Shown here piece by piece: positions 25,063 through 33,653 of a DNA stretch of 64,000 bases. The notes beneath the pieces are model-generated. The model was not told the origin of the DNA, searched no databases, and saw only the letters and a program-made list of their open reading frames with translations. Positions within the stretch are counted from its first letter, which is position 1. Each line of letters starts with the position of its first letter. The position numbers and the translations under genes were made by a program. Location: NCBI GenBank assembly GCA_016283155.1, contig JAEEMI010000010.1, positions 1 through 64,000 on the forward strand, in the 5' to 3' direction. The stretch is from Clostridia bacterium (GTDB lineage: Bacteria; Bacillota; Clostridia; Christensenellales; UBA1242).

Positions 25063-25798
25063 AATTAATCACCCCATAAAATGTATCAATATTTAAAGAC
25101 GAACCGACGAAGAAAATTCCGTCTAGTTCCGGTTGCGCCATATAACTTTTTACGTTAGCTGGCGTAATTTGTCCACCATAAAGAATTGGCAAACTGGCAT
25201 CCAAAGGATTACCTTTCAAATCGACCAAACACTTACGAATGTGCTTGATTACCATATTAACATAATCCGGTTTTGGCAAAATGCCACGTTGGACTACCCA
25301 AATCGGACGATAACAAACCACAATCTGGTTAATATTAGGAATGCCTACCAACGCACCTTGAATTTGACGCTTAATGACCTCCAATGTCAGATTGTTTTGG
25401 TTTTCAGACCAACTTTCGCCAACACACAAAACTGGTGTAATACCGTATTTTTGCAGTAGTTTAATTTTTTTGTTAACTACTTCGTCTAATTCAAAACTTT
25501 GACGCCAAATACTGTCACCAACGATACAATATTTCACACCATACTCTTTTAATAACTGGACACTTAATTCGCCCATCCGTCCGCCAAATTCAATTTCGCT
25601 GACGTCTTGCGCTCCTAACTGTAATGGTTTTGGCATTTTCAAACGCGCAATTTCATAATAGCACGCTGCCGGTGCTAAAATGACTTCGGTTTTGTTTTTC
25701 AACTCTAAACCACGTTGATAAACTTGCTGAAAGAATTCCAAAACTTCCTTCGGAGTCTTATTAGATTTCCAACAAGCAAAAAACATTGGTCTTCGCAT
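25052..25798 (-). CDS. triosephosphate isomerase-like protein lacking catalytic His and Glu
   Basis: The TIM-barrel protein is recognisable by FACWKSNKTPKEV (Lys11 retained), GAQDVSEIEFGG, VLCVGESW, LPILYGGQITPAN and GIFFVGSSL. The catalytic histidine in the normal GHSERR is Asp (VGDSIWRQ, residue 95). The catalytic glutamate in the normal YEPVWAIGTG is Arg (YRPIWVVQRG, residue 164). Both frames were read from the DNA and no frameshift is present. Known isomerases need both residues, so this is likely a pseudoenzyme or has another activity. The start ATG 25798 has AAGGAGG upstream and follows pgk directly. A functional tpiA elsewhere would be needed for normal glycolysis. Confidence 0.85.
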   Translation of the reverse strand: MRRPMFFACWKSNKTPKEVLEFFQQVYQRGLELKNKTEVILAPAACYYEIARLKMPKPLQLGAQDVSEIEFGGRMGELSVQLLKEYGVKYCIVGDSIWRQSFELDEVVNKKIKLLQKYGITPVLCVGESWSENQNNLTLEVIKRQIQGALVGIPNINQIVVCYRPIWVVQRGILPKPDYVNMVIKHIRKCLVDLKGNPLDASLPILYGGQITPANVKSYMAQPELDGIFFVGSSLNIDTFYGVINYDK

Positions 25799-25799
25799 T

Positions 25800-26852
25800 T
25801 TATTTTCCTCCTTTTTTCTGTAAACACGCAATGCCTGGCAAAGTCGTGCCTTCGACAAATTCTAAAGCCGCACCACCACCAGTCGATACGTGTGTAAATT
25901 TGAAATCTTTTACCGCAGCAGCAGTATCGCCACCACCAACAATACTGATTGCTTGGCTGTCGACAATAATTTGCGCAATTGCGCGCGTACCAGCGCCATT
26001 CTTGGCATCAACATCAAATTGACCCAAGGGACCATTCCAAAAGATTGTACGGCTGTTAGTTAAAATTGGTTGCCAAGTTGCGACTGTTGCCGCCGAAATA
26101 TCTAAGCCCTTATCAGCACTAACATAAATTTTCGCCCGACGTTTCACGCCATCATCTTCCCAATCTTGTGCTACACGTCCACCAACTAAAACATAATCCG
26201 CACGGTCCGCCAATTTACGCGCTAACGGTAATTTGTCACTAATTTTTTTACCACCTATAATTACTGTAAAAGGACGCTCCGGATTTTCGGTAATTTGGCT
26301 GAGATACTGAATTTCGCGTGCCATTAAGTATCCAGCATAACTAGGCAAATATGCTGCTACGCCAACTGTACTGGCGTGAGCACGGTGCGCTGCACCGAAA
26401 GCATCATTCACAAAGATTTCCCCCAAGTCTGCTAATTGTTTAGCAAAGGTAGGATCGTTTGATGTTTCTGCCGGTGTAAAGCGTGTATTTTCTAACAGCA
26501 ACACACTACCATTTGGCATCGCAGCAATTTGCTGTTGCACTTGTTCGCCCACAGTTTGCGACGCAAATTGAACTTTTACTTGAGGCAATAATACCCGCAA
26601 ATGTTCATAAACCGGACGTAACGAATATTGTGGTTCTGGTTTACCATCAGGTCGCCCAAAATGACTACACAGAATTACTTTAGCACCGCGTTCCAACAAA
26701 TAGTGTATGGTTGGTAAACTATCAACCATTCGTTTATCATCACTAATTTTACCGTCAACAGTTAACGGCACATTATAATCAACACGCACCAGAACACGTG
26801 TACCAACTTTAATCGGTGCATCTTCCACAGTTGCAATCGATATCGATTTCAT
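25800..26852 (-). CDS. pgk: phosphoglycerate kinase (shortened)
   Basis: Family blocks are present: RVLVRVDYNVPL, HFGRPDGK, VLLLENTRF, FVNDAFGAAHRAHAST, IIGGKKISDK, WNGPLGQFD, SIVGGGDTAAA and STGGGAALEF. These cover both substrate lobes and the nucleotide loop. At 350 residues it is about 40 shorter than usual. The missing part follows VLVGGRVA, where the nucleotide-lobe helix and strand before LDIGP normally sit. Active-site residues look intact, so activity is expected. It heads the pgk-tpi-gpmI-hydrolase operon. Confidence 0.92.
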   Translation of the reverse strand: MKSISIATVEDAPIKVGTRVLVRVDYNVPLTVDGKISDDKRMVDSLPTIHYLLERGAKVILCSHFGRPDGKPEPQYSLRPVYEHLRVLLPQVKVQFASQTVGEQVQQQIAAMPNGSVLLLENTRFTPAETSNDPTFAKQLADLGEIFVNDAFGAAHRAHASTVGVAAYLPSYAGYLMAREIQYLSQITENPERPFTVIIGGKKISDKLPLARKLADRADYVLVGGRVAQDWEDDGVKRRAKIYVSADKGLDISAATVATWQPILTNSRTIFWNGPLGQFDVDAKNGAGTRAIAQIIVDSQAISIVGGGDTAAAVKDFKFTHVSTGGGAALEFVEGTTLPGIACLQKKGGK

Positions 26853-26860
26853 CGTACCCT

Positions 26861-26889
26861 ATTATAATACGCACACAACATCTTGCCAA
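26861..26889 (-). promoter_or_regulatory. leaderless promoter of the glycolytic operon
   Basis: TTGGCA (26884-26889), 17 nt, TATAAT (26861-26866), 8 nt, ATG 26852. No ribosome site is present before pgk, although the internal genes have one. Confidence 0.75.
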
Positions 26890-26899
26890 ATAAATTGGA

Positions 26900-27658
26900 C
26901 TACCCATTTTGACGTTTGGCCTGAATACGATAAACAATCCGTGCTACCCAACTGGTCGGCAACAAAGACATTCCAAAACGCGCTAAACGAATTTTAAAAC
27001 TCGGAATAATGTAAAACCGATGCAAATGTTTCACGACATAACGTACCATTTTAGTACAATCCGCACCGTTAAAATTAAACTTAACATAAGCCGTTTTGGC
27101 AAAATTAGTTGCGACTGGTCCCGGACATAAGACACTAATTTTAACCTTTGATTTGGTACGACGCAATTCTTCGCGAATTCCTTCTGATAACCGCACTACA
27201 TAGTTTTTGGTTGCATAATAGGTACTCATTAAAGGCCCTGGCATAAATCCAGCAATTGACCCAACATTTAAAATTTGACCGTGGTCACGGGTTTGCATTG
27301 AAACCAAATATAATTTGGTTAACGTATGTAACGCCACAACATTGGTCTGAATCATTGCCAAATCTTTTTCCAACGGATCGTCAACAAAAGCACCGCAACT
27401 GCCAAAACCAGCGTTGTTAATTAATAAATCAACATCTGGGTGTAACGCGTGTAACTGTCGACAGTTTGCGACCTCGTTCAAATCTAAACTAACAGTCGTT
27501 ATTTTTACATTAGGATATGTAACATTAATGGTTTGTTGCAAGGCCGTCAAACGCGTTTGGTCCCGTCCCACCAAAACCATTTGGTCAAATTGTCCCGCCA
27601 ACTGTTTGGCTAATTCGCTGCCAATCCCTGACGATGCTCCCGTAATTAATGCTTTCAT
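26900..27658 (-). CDS. short-chain dehydrogenase/reductase
   Basis: This is a classical SDR: ALITGASSGIGSELA (NAD(P) motif TGxxxGIG), LLINNAGFG, SIAGF strand with the catalytic serine, YYATK (Tyr-x-x-x-Lys) and CPGPVATN. The C-terminus has a hydrophobic, basic tail, as in membrane-associated acyl-reductase types (DltE/YqjQ-like). Length 252 is standard and substrate is unknown. Its own promoter (TCGACA, 17 nt, CAATCT) ends 7 nt before the ATG. Confidence 0.9.
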   Translation of the reverse strand: MKALITGASSGIGSELAKQLAGQFDQMVLVGRDQTRLTALQQTINVTYPNVKITTVSLDLNEVANCRQLHALHPDVDLLINNAGFGSCGAFVDDPLEKDLAMIQTNVVALHTLTKLYLVSMQTRDHGQILNVGSIAGFMPGPLMSTYYATKNYVVRLSEGIREELRRTKSKVKISVLCPGPVATNFAKTAYVKFNFNGADCTKMVRYVVKHLHRFYIIPSFKIRLARFGMSLLPTSWVARIVYRIQAKRQNG

Positions 27659-27665
27659 CCCTAAC

Positions 27666-27694
27666 AGATTGCCATATAGCTAATAAATTGTCGA
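27666..27694 (-). promoter_or_regulatory. probable leaderless promoter of the SDR gene
   Basis: TCGACA (27689-27694), 17 nt, CAATCT (27666-27671), 7 nt, ATG 27658. Boxes are weaker than in gyrB or pgk. Confidence 0.5.
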
Positions 27695-27714
27695 TTAAAT
27701 TACTAGCCAATTAA

Positions 27715-28749
27715 TCAAATTTTTTCGTTACCACTATTGGTTTTATCATCAAGTGATGACTGATCAATTACTGACGCATCGGTATTAATTGCGCAAGTAG
27801 TTTTTTTTCCGTGCGTACGTTGAAATAACAAAAGAGAATCTTTTAATTCATCGATATGTAATTGCATTACGATATTATTATACGGACTGTTTTCTGCTTT
27901 CTGAATACGTTCAGCCAATGTTTTAGCACACTTTATCGCTTCACTTTCACGAGTTTTTTCGACTGCCTCGCGTGCGTTAGCAAAACCATACGTCTGATTT
28001 TCTTTAGAAACGTTAGTACAATCTGCCAACGCTCTTAAAGTTTTCTCTTCATTCTTTTCATTAATATGTGAATAAACTAAACCAGGTTGATTCGGGTTGT
28101 CAGTTCGTTTATAAATTTCTAAGAAATCATATTTACCAGATTCTTCAATATATTGGATGGTGCTTGGTAAACCTTCAATTGCAGCATCGTGGTCAACTTT
28201 TGCAACATGGCGACAGAAGTGTAATGTGGCTAACTGGGCTAAACAACGTTCAATTTGAGACATTTTACTTTCAAAATAAGGGACAGCAAAAGCACGAACA
28301 CCGACCGTATAGCCAGCATTAATAAATTTTGTCATTGCATCATCCACCACACGATTATTCTTTAAAGTTTGATGCAATATAATATTGTATTTATGTTCTC
28401 GGAAATAATCGATTACAGTTGATGTCACACCTAAACCTAATTGGTCAGTTGCACTAACATAATAATCAGGATAACGATCTTTAATTTCATTAGCTTTCGG
28501 ATGGAAGCTACGGAAAAAGTCATTATCAATTTCAATAAATTCACGATTTGCTGAAATCTGTTCAGTATAGTGAATTAATGATGTTTTTCCTGAACCAGAC
28601 TGTCCACCAACCACAATCGCAATTGGTTGTTCATCTGGTAAAACATCGGCTGCCATTACTTTAATAATGCTTTGAGTAATGCTTTGAATTTTTTCTGGTG
28701 TTAAAGCATAAATTTTTTTAATTTCCTCGGCATCATAAATTTTATCCAT
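27715..28749 (-). CDS. zeta-toxin family kinase
   Basis: The P-loop IVVGGQSGSGKTSLIHYTEQ lies near residue 46, with EIDNDFFRSFHP (Asp/Arg substrate region) and a lid containing Arg after it. Zeta toxins are kinases that phosphorylate UDP-N-acetylglucosamine and block cell-wall synthesis. At 344 residues it is longer than the core, with a C-terminal extension of helical and polar character. The preceding gene, 3 nt upstream, is small and probably the antitoxin, so the pair looks like a chromosomal type II module. Confidence 0.85.
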   Translation of the reverse strand: MDKIYDAEEIKKIYALTPEKIQSITQSIIKVMAADVLPDEQPIAIVVGGQSGSGKTSLIHYTEQISANREFIEIDNDFFRSFHPKANEIKDRYPDYYVSATDQLGLGVTSTVIDYFREHKYNIILHQTLKNNRVVDDAMTKFINAGYTVGVRAFAVPYFESKMSQIERCLAQLATLHFCRHVAKVDHDAAIEGLPSTIQYIEESGKYDFLEIYKRTDNPNQPGLVYSHINEKNEEKTLRALADCTNVSKENQTYGFANAREAVEKTRESEAIKCAKTLAERIQKAENSPYNNIVMQLHIDELKDSLLLFQRTHGKKTTCAINTDASVIDQSSLDDKTNSGNEKI

Positions 28750-28752
28750 TAT

Positions 28753-28989
28753 TTAATTACCTTCCCTTTTACTGCTGGCAATTGGACCATAAACTTTAAT
28801 AATTCTATCAACTGCTGCCATATCATTGTGTTTCATTGCCTTCTCATCAGCTAAAATTTGCATTAATTCTTGATTATTACGGTCATAACCGTTTTTACCA
28901 TAACGTCCAATCATAAAATTCATAATCTCACGCGCTAGTTCAATTTTTGTGTTTGGACTCATTTCAATTTTTTGATTTCGATTATTCAT
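28753..28989 (-). CDS. probable zeta antitoxin (epsilon-like role)
   Basis: This is a 78-residue protein (ATG 28989 with GAGGTGA seven nt upstream; the track start adds 23 unlikely residues). It is helical and charged, containing IELAREIMNFMIGRYGKNG and NNQELMQILADEK. Size, order and 3-nt spacing before the zeta kinase fit an antitoxin. Sequence similarity to known epsilon proteins is not evident, so the assignment rests on position. Confidence 0.65.
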   Translation of the reverse strand: MNNRNQKIEMSPNTKIELAREIMNFMIGRYGKNGYDRNNQELMQILADEKAMKHNDMAAVDRIIKVYGPIASSKREGN

Positions 28990-29137
28990 TTGTGTCACCT
29001 CAGTAGCATAACACAACCACATATCAATTTTCAACCACTTTCCATAAATTATAAACATATGTCAAGAACACTCGACATATATTACGCCATTGCCATGGGT
29101 AAGATTAGTTCTATTTAGCATAAATATTAGATTAGAG

Positions 29138-29167
29138 TTTTGCTTTAAAGCAAAAATCGATTATAAT
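29138..29167 (+). promoter_or_regulatory. promoter with 18-bp palindrome before HD gene
   Basis: TTGCTT (29140-29145), 16 nt, TATAAT (29162-29167). A perfect palindrome TTTTGCTTTAAAGCAAAA (29138-29155) covers the -35 box, which is a typical place for a repressor site. Confidence 0.6.
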
Positions 29168-29183
29168 AACCAGAGGGAGAAAG

Positions 29184-30233
29184 ATGAAAGAACACAGACA
29201 AGAAATTATTTACATTTTGACGATCATTGGCACAAGTTGTGGCGTAATTGGTGGATGGTTTATTTGTGCGACCAAAGGGTGGCAACAAAACGATATGTTC
29301 TTATTTTGGAGTGGAGTTGTTACCGTTGTCGGTATGGTGCTTGGACTAGTTGGTTGGGGTGTAAAATTAATTATCGCGGCAAATAAATATTTCTCGGTAC
29401 TTAAACTCACGAAAAACAACAAAATAATGGTGGAAAACTTACTGGAAAAAGTTAACGAAAAAGAATGGAAAACGGATGATTTCGCTCAAAACATTAATCA
29501 TCAATTTTATAATTTTGTCTTAAAATATGACACTACTAACGATAACATTGTTCGTAAAATTATTCACACCACAAGGGTTGCCGATATGTGCTTTTCAATT
29601 GCGTGCAAATTAAATTTAAATGAAAACGATCGACACTTAGCCTACCTTGGCGGAATTTTGCACGACATTGGCCGTTTTGAACAATGGAAACGTTACCAAA
29701 CATATAATGACAAAATTTCGGTTGACCACGGCGATTTGTCATACGAACTATGTGATAAATTTGATTTATCAATGTTAACCGCCAAAGACCGCGAAACCAT
29801 TAAATTGGCAATCAAATACCATACAAAACCTTACCCAGGAAATGATGAACGCGTTAAATTATTTAATCAAATCATTATGAATGCCGATCCCTATGCCAAT
29901 GTCTTATCTGCCGCTAACGGCGAACATCGTATGATGGGCATCACTGCTGATGGTTATACCCCAGCCATTCTCGATGATTTTATGCAACTCAAACTTTTAC
30001 AATGTCATTCAGCTAAAACTAAACTTGACCGCGTTCTAATGTTAACCGCCTGCCTTTATTATGTCCGTTATGATTTTTTGCGTGAACAAATTTTAAAATT
30101 TAATTTCTTTACCGCCGTTAGTCAAAGTTTCTTACCATATTTAAATCAAGCAGATCAACAAACCTACTTAAAAGCAGTAAAAACAATGCAATCCCGTTAC
30201 CTTAATCCCGCCTACAGCAAGAACCTAAATTAA
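29184..30233 (+). CDS. membrane-anchored HD-domain phosphohydrolase
   Basis: The first 70 of 349 residues contain two membrane helices (about 7-28 and 37-62), followed by a cytoplasmic HD domain. The metal motif is seen as HTTRVADM, GGILHDIGRFEQW (H-D), then a later HTKPYPGNDE histidine and NADPYANV Asp. HD proteins of this kind hydrolyse nucleotides or cyclic dinucleotides; the substrate is not identified. Unlike many genes here it has a leader with GAGGGAG before the ATG. It is monocistronic and ends in a terminator shared with rplA. Confidence 0.8.
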   Translation: MKEHRQEIIYILTIIGTSCGVIGGWFICATKGWQQNDMFLFWSGVVTVVGMVLGLVGWGVKLIIAANKYFSVLKLTKNNKIMVENLLEKVNEKEWKTDDFAQNINHQFYNFVLKYDTTNDNIVRKIIHTTRVADMCFSIACKLNLNENDRHLAYLGGILHDIGRFEQWKRYQTYNDKISVDHGDLSYELCDKFDLSMLTAKDRETIKLAIKYHTKPYPGNDERVKLFNQIIMNADPYANVLSAANGEHRMMGITADGYTPAILDDFMQLKLLQCHSAKTKLDRVLMLTACLYYVRYDFLREQILKFNFFTAVSQSFLPYLNQADQQTYLKAVKTMQSRYLNPAYSKNLN

Positions 30234-30248
30234 ATACAAAATACGTAT

Positions 30249-30281
30249 AAAAAAAGAACCGTTGTCCACGGTTCTTTTTAT
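30249..30281. terminator. bidirectional terminator between HD gene and rplA
   Basis: AAAAAGAACCG, a 7-nt loop, and CGGTTCTTTTT form a long stem with A and T runs on both sides. Confidence 0.85.
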
Positions 30282-30297
30282 TAATTGAGTTTCTGCC

Positions 30298-30981
30298 TTA
30301 AATTTGTGTGGCAACTTGCACACCAACACCCATTGAAGAGCAAACGGTAATGCGTTTTAAATAAGTACCTTTGGCAGCACTTGGTTTAGCTTTCACAATT
30401 GCATCTAATAAGACCGCATAGTTTTCGGCTAATTTTTGAGTACCAAAAGACATCTTACCGATAATACAGTGAATAATATTGGTTTTATCCAAACGATATT
30501 CAACTTTACCACCTTTGGCATCGGCAACGGCTTTTTTAACATCCATTGTAACGGTACCACTCTTCGGGTTTGGCATTAAGCCTTTAGGACCCAAAACACG
30601 AGCGATACGACCAACCATACCCATCATATCAGGTGTGGTGATACAAACATCAAATCCTAACCAGCCACCGTTAATTTTGGTAATCATATCTTCAGCGCCA
30701 ACGAAATCAGCACCAGCCTTTTCGGCTTCAGCGGCCTTATCGCCTTTCGCAATTACCAAGATTTTTTGACTGCGACCAGTACCATGTGGTAAAACCACAG
30801 TACCACGAACTTGTTGATCAGCTTGTTTACCATCAACACCTAAATTGATGTGAACTTCAATTGTTTCATCAAATTTAACACGTTTGGTTTTTTCCACTAA
30901 TGCCAAAGCTTCATTAATTGGCAAAGCGTGTGTACCTTTGGTTTCTTCCAAAACTTTGTTATAACTCTTACTGTGTTTCAT
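30298..30981 (-). CDS. rplA: ribosomal protein L1
   Basis: L1 binds 23S rRNA at the mobile stalk by the E site and often represses its own operon. Blocks [45 protein letters not shown] and [12 protein letters not shown] are diagnostic. Length 227 is typical. It starts 4 nt after rplK, in the usual L11-L1 order. The genes nusG and secE that often precede rplK are not adjacent. Confidence 0.97.
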   Translation of the reverse strand: MKHSKSYNKVLEETKGTHALPINEALALVEKTKRVKFDETIEVHINLGVDGKQADQQVRGTVVLPHGTGRSQKILVIAKGDKAAEAEKAGADFVGAEDMITKINGGWLGFDVCITTPDMMGMVGRIARVLGPKGLMPNPKSGTVTMDVKKAVADAKGGKVEYRLDKTNIIHCIIGKMSFGTQKLAENYAVLLDAIVKAKPSAAKGTYLKRITVCSSMGVGVQVATQI

Positions 30982-30985
30982 CGTC

Positions 30986-31414
30986 TTATTCCTCCACGGT
31001 TACGCCCATACTACGTGCGCTACCTTTGACCAAGCGTTCAGCAGCTTCGATTGAAGCAACGTTCAAATCTGGTAATTTTTGTTCCGCGATTTTACGTACT
31101 TGTTCTTTGGTTAATTTGCCGACTTTTTCAGTGTTCGGACGTTTGCTACCACTCGTCAAGCCCAAAGTCTGTTTAATCAAAACAGCGGCTGGCGGAGTTT
31201 TTAACACAAAGTCGAACGAACGGTCGCCATAGATGGTTACGACCACCGGGATGACTAATCCCTTGTCTTTTGCCGTAGCATCGTTAAATTGTTTAACAAA
31301 GCCAGGCAAGTTAATTCCGTGTGGACCTAATACAGTACCCACCGGAGGTGCTGGAGTTGCAGCACCAGCTTCCAATTGCAGTTTAACAACTGCTTTTACA
31401 GGTTTGTCTGCCAT
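30986..31414 (-). CDS. rplK: ribosomal protein L11
   Basis: L11 forms the GTPase-associated centre with 23S rRNA. The sequence contains [34 protein letters not shown] and [18 protein letters not shown], all family hallmarks. Length is 142. AAAAGGAAAA precedes the ATG. It is preceded by a leader of about 70 nt, one of the longer 5' regions in the window. Confidence 0.97.
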   Translation of the reverse strand: MADKPVKAVVKLQLEAGAATPAPPVGTVLGPHGINLPGFVKQFNDATAKDKGLVIPVVVTIYGDRSFDFVLKTPPAAVLIKQTLGLTSGSKRPNTEKVGKLTKEQVRKIAEQKLPDLNVASIEAAERLVKGSARSMGVTVEE

Positions 31415-31441
31415 TTTTTAATTTTCCTTTTAAGCGGTACC

Positions 31442-31477
31442 AACGACTGCGTAACTTTGTTACACATCTCCCGCGTT
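31442..31477 (-). promoter_or_regulatory. candidate L1-binding leader of rplK-rplA
   Basis: On the minus strand AACG-CGGGAGAT-GTGTAAC-AAA-GTTACGC-AGT-CGTT can fold into two helices with an asymmetric internal loop. This is the general shape of L1 autoregulatory leaders that copy the rRNA site. The position upstream of rplK supports it, but primary sequence match to known leaders was not checked. Confidence 0.45.
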
Positions 31478-31486
31478 AATGCAGAT

Positions 31487-31515
31487 AATATAACTTAATT
31501 TGAAATATTTGTAAA
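31487..31515 (-). promoter_or_regulatory. promoter of rplK-rplA
   Basis: TTTACA (31510-31515), 17 nt, TATATT (31487-31492). The -35 box lies in the palindrome GTAAAG-GG-CTTTAC (31511-31524), which also faces the VanW gene. Confidence 0.65.
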
Positions 31516-31538
31516 GGGCTTTACACAAAATAAAAACG

Positions 31539-32795
31539 ATGCGACACAAAAACAAATTAGTAATCGGTCTAGTTTTAATGTTTACGATTAGTTTTTGCGG
31601 GGCTTGGACACCAAACCATATAATACCTACCGTACTAACGCTGGATTTTGGCACACAGCAAGTTGTCTTAACCGACATAATTTTACAAGGCGGTTGGTAC
31701 AATTACGAAGCCCGACAAGATTTAACCAAAGGTAAAAATCTTTTTTCCCGTGCCACCGGTATGCAAACCAGTGACACTTTCGCCGGTGCATTTCCTGACA
31801 TCGTTCATTATCTTAACCGCATCGCACCACAATATGAAATTGCCGCTTTTAACGGTCAAATTGATTTCCATCCACACAATAATCCACGCTTTACCGTCCG
31901 TGGACAAAAACCCGGTCGCGTCATTGATCGTGAACAATTATATACCGACATTGTCGCCGCTTTAAAGGGTGAACAATACCCAGTAGTAAAAGTCAATTAT
32001 CATACGGTGGAACCCACACCTGTCCAAACAATTTTGCAATCAATTAAACAACGCAGTCAATTTAGTACGGATTGCACCGTTAACCCTGACCGCGAAAATA
32101 ATATTGCTTTAGCTTTAGGTAAATTTAATGGTCTGCGTGTTAATCCCGGCGAACAAGTTTCTTTCAACCAAATCGTGGGGCGACGTTCCGCCGCCACCGG
32201 TTTTCGCGAAGCCAAAATTATTGTCAATGGCGAATATGTCGATGGAATTGGCGGTGGTGTATGCCAAGTTAGTACCACAATTTTTAATGCAGCGGTGCAA
32301 GCCGGTTTGCAAATCACTGAATCACATCATCACAGTTTGCGTTCATCTTATGTACCACTAGGACACGATGCTATGGTTTCTGGTTCAGCCGATTTGCGCT
32401 TTGTCAATAATACTGGTGCACCCATTTATTTTGAAACCAATTTTCATAATCACCGTTTAACCGCCACTATTTACGGTCGCGATAAAGGTCCCAACATTAA
32501 TTATCGCTTAGACACATCGATTACCAAAACTTTGGAACCAAAAAACCAATGGGACGATGACTTATCTACAACAACGATTAAAGATTATCAAAACCACCCC
32601 GAACGTTACGATAAAGTTTTATTAAAAAGCGGACAAACCGGTTACGTTGTCGACACCTACATTGAAACTTACCAAGGCAACAAACGTCTATCGCGCAAAC
32701 TCTTGCGCCACAACACCTACCAAGCGACTCCGCACCAATACACTTTGCACCGCTGCGAAATGACCGAAACTCAACAAGAATTAATCAACTCATAA
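31539..32795 (+). CDS. VanW-family exported protein
   Basis: After an N-terminal hydrophobic helix (KLVIGLVLMFTISFCGAW, signal or anchor), a peptidoglycan-binding-like region leads to the VanW domain: NNIALALGKFNGLRVNPGE, GGGVCQVSTTIFNAAVQAG and HHSLRSSYVPLG. The C-terminal part has a G5-like beta domain (VLLKSGQTGYVVDTYIETY). VanW proteins occur in Gram-positive cell envelopes; their role, first noted in vancomycin-resistance clusters, is unknown. Here no resistance genes adjoin, so a housekeeping envelope role is likely. Confidence 0.88.
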   Translation: MRHKNKLVIGLVLMFTISFCGAWTPNHIIPTVLTLDFGTQQVVLTDIILQGGWYNYEARQDLTKGKNLFSRATGMQTSDTFAGAFPDIVHYLNRIAPQYEIAAFNGQIDFHPHNNPRFTVRGQKPGRVIDREQLYTDIVAALKGEQYPVVKVNYHTVEPTPVQTILQSIKQRSQFSTDCTVNPDRENNIALALGKFNGLRVNPGEQVSFNQIVGRRSAATGFREAKIIVNGEYVDGIGGGVCQVSTTIFNAAVQAGLQITESHHHSLRSSYVPLGHDAMVSGSADLRFVNNTGAPIYFETNFHNHRLTATIYGRDKGPNINYRLDTSITKTLEPKNQWDDDLSTTTIKDYQNHPERYDKVLLKSGQTGYVVDTYIETYQGNKRLSRKLLRHNTYQATPHQYTLHRCEMTETQQELINS

Positions 32796-33653
32796 TGTTG
32801 GTACTGGTTGTTCCGGATAATATTTTTTTAATTGTTTCTGGTAACACAGCCAGTGTTTAATCAGGTCACTTGGGTTGCCATTGTGCAAACGTTTTTGCAT
32901 TTGCATTAATTCTATAATACGTTCATAAGTTGGCACTTGGTCATCAAGATTAATTTTCCACGGTGCACCACATAAAGCCCGCCCCACCATTACACCATCG
33001 GCATTAGTTTCTGCTAAACATTTTTCGTAACTGGCTTTGTCACGTATATCGCCATTCGCAATCACTGGCACATTAACGGCTGCTTTAACTTGGGCAATCG
33101 CGTGATAATCTGCTACACCGCGATAACCATCGACACCCAATCGTCCGTGCACAATTAAACGTTCTGCCCCGGCCGCTACACACATCTGCGCAAATTCGAC
33201 CGCAATATTTTGCTGCCAACCCAAGCGCATTTTTACACTTAACGCTTGTCCACTTTGTTTAGTAGCAGCGCGACACAGTTCAATTAAATGTTGCGCATCA
33301 TCGATATTTTTCATTAACGCACAACCGCAGTGATTTTTAATAATTTTGGGAGCCGGACAACCCATATTCAAATTAATTTCATCATAGCCGCGAAGTAATC
33401 CTGAATTAATCACCTTAACAAAATCCGCAGGGTCACGGCCAAATAACTGTACTACTTGGCGAACGCCAGGTGTATCTACGGTTTTCAACATTGCCAAAGT
33501 TTTGGCGTTATTACGCACTAACGCCGTAGCGTTAATCATTTCCGTCCAGACCTCACGTGCGCCACATTCTACCAAAACTGACCGCATTGCATAATCTGTC
33601 CATCCCGCCATTGGCGCAGGTAAAATCACTGGATGATTAACTGACGGCTTCAT
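32790..33653 (-). CDS. dus: tRNA-dihydrouridine synthase
   Basis: This FMN enzyme reduces uridine in tRNA D-loops. Blocks LPAPMAGWTDYAMRSV, EMINATALV, INLNMGCPAPKIIKNHCGCAL (catalytic Cys), KMRLGWQQN, VHGRLGVDGYRG, IANGDI and DGVMVGRALCGAPW match the Dus family (DusB-like). The start ATG 33653 (MKPSVNHPVILPAP) lies inside the end of the upstream transporter gene, 17 nt before its stop. TATTAT ends 6 nt before it, so a leaderless internal promoter is possible. The C-terminus is slightly short for DusB. Confidence 0.92.
   Translation of the reverse strand: MKPSVNHPVILPAPMAGWTDYAMRSVLVECGAREVWTEMINATALVRNNAKTLAMLKTVDTPGVRQVVQLFGRDPADFVKVINSGLLRGYDEINLNMGCPAPKIIKNHCGCALMKNIDDAQHLIELCRAATKQSGQALSVKMRLGWQQNIAVEFAQMCVAAGAERLIVHGRLGVDGYRGVADYHAIAQVKAAVNVPVIANGDIRDKASYEKCLAETNADGVMVGRALCGAPWKINLDDQVPTYERIIELMQMQKRLHNGNPSDLIKHWLCYQKQLKKYYPEQPVPTL

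Noticed and set aside
25052-25798. Frameshift as the cause of the altered tpi-like motifs
   Set aside because: The frame is continuous and flanking conserved blocks (VLCVGESW, YGGQITPAN) are in the same frame, so the two changes are true substitutions.
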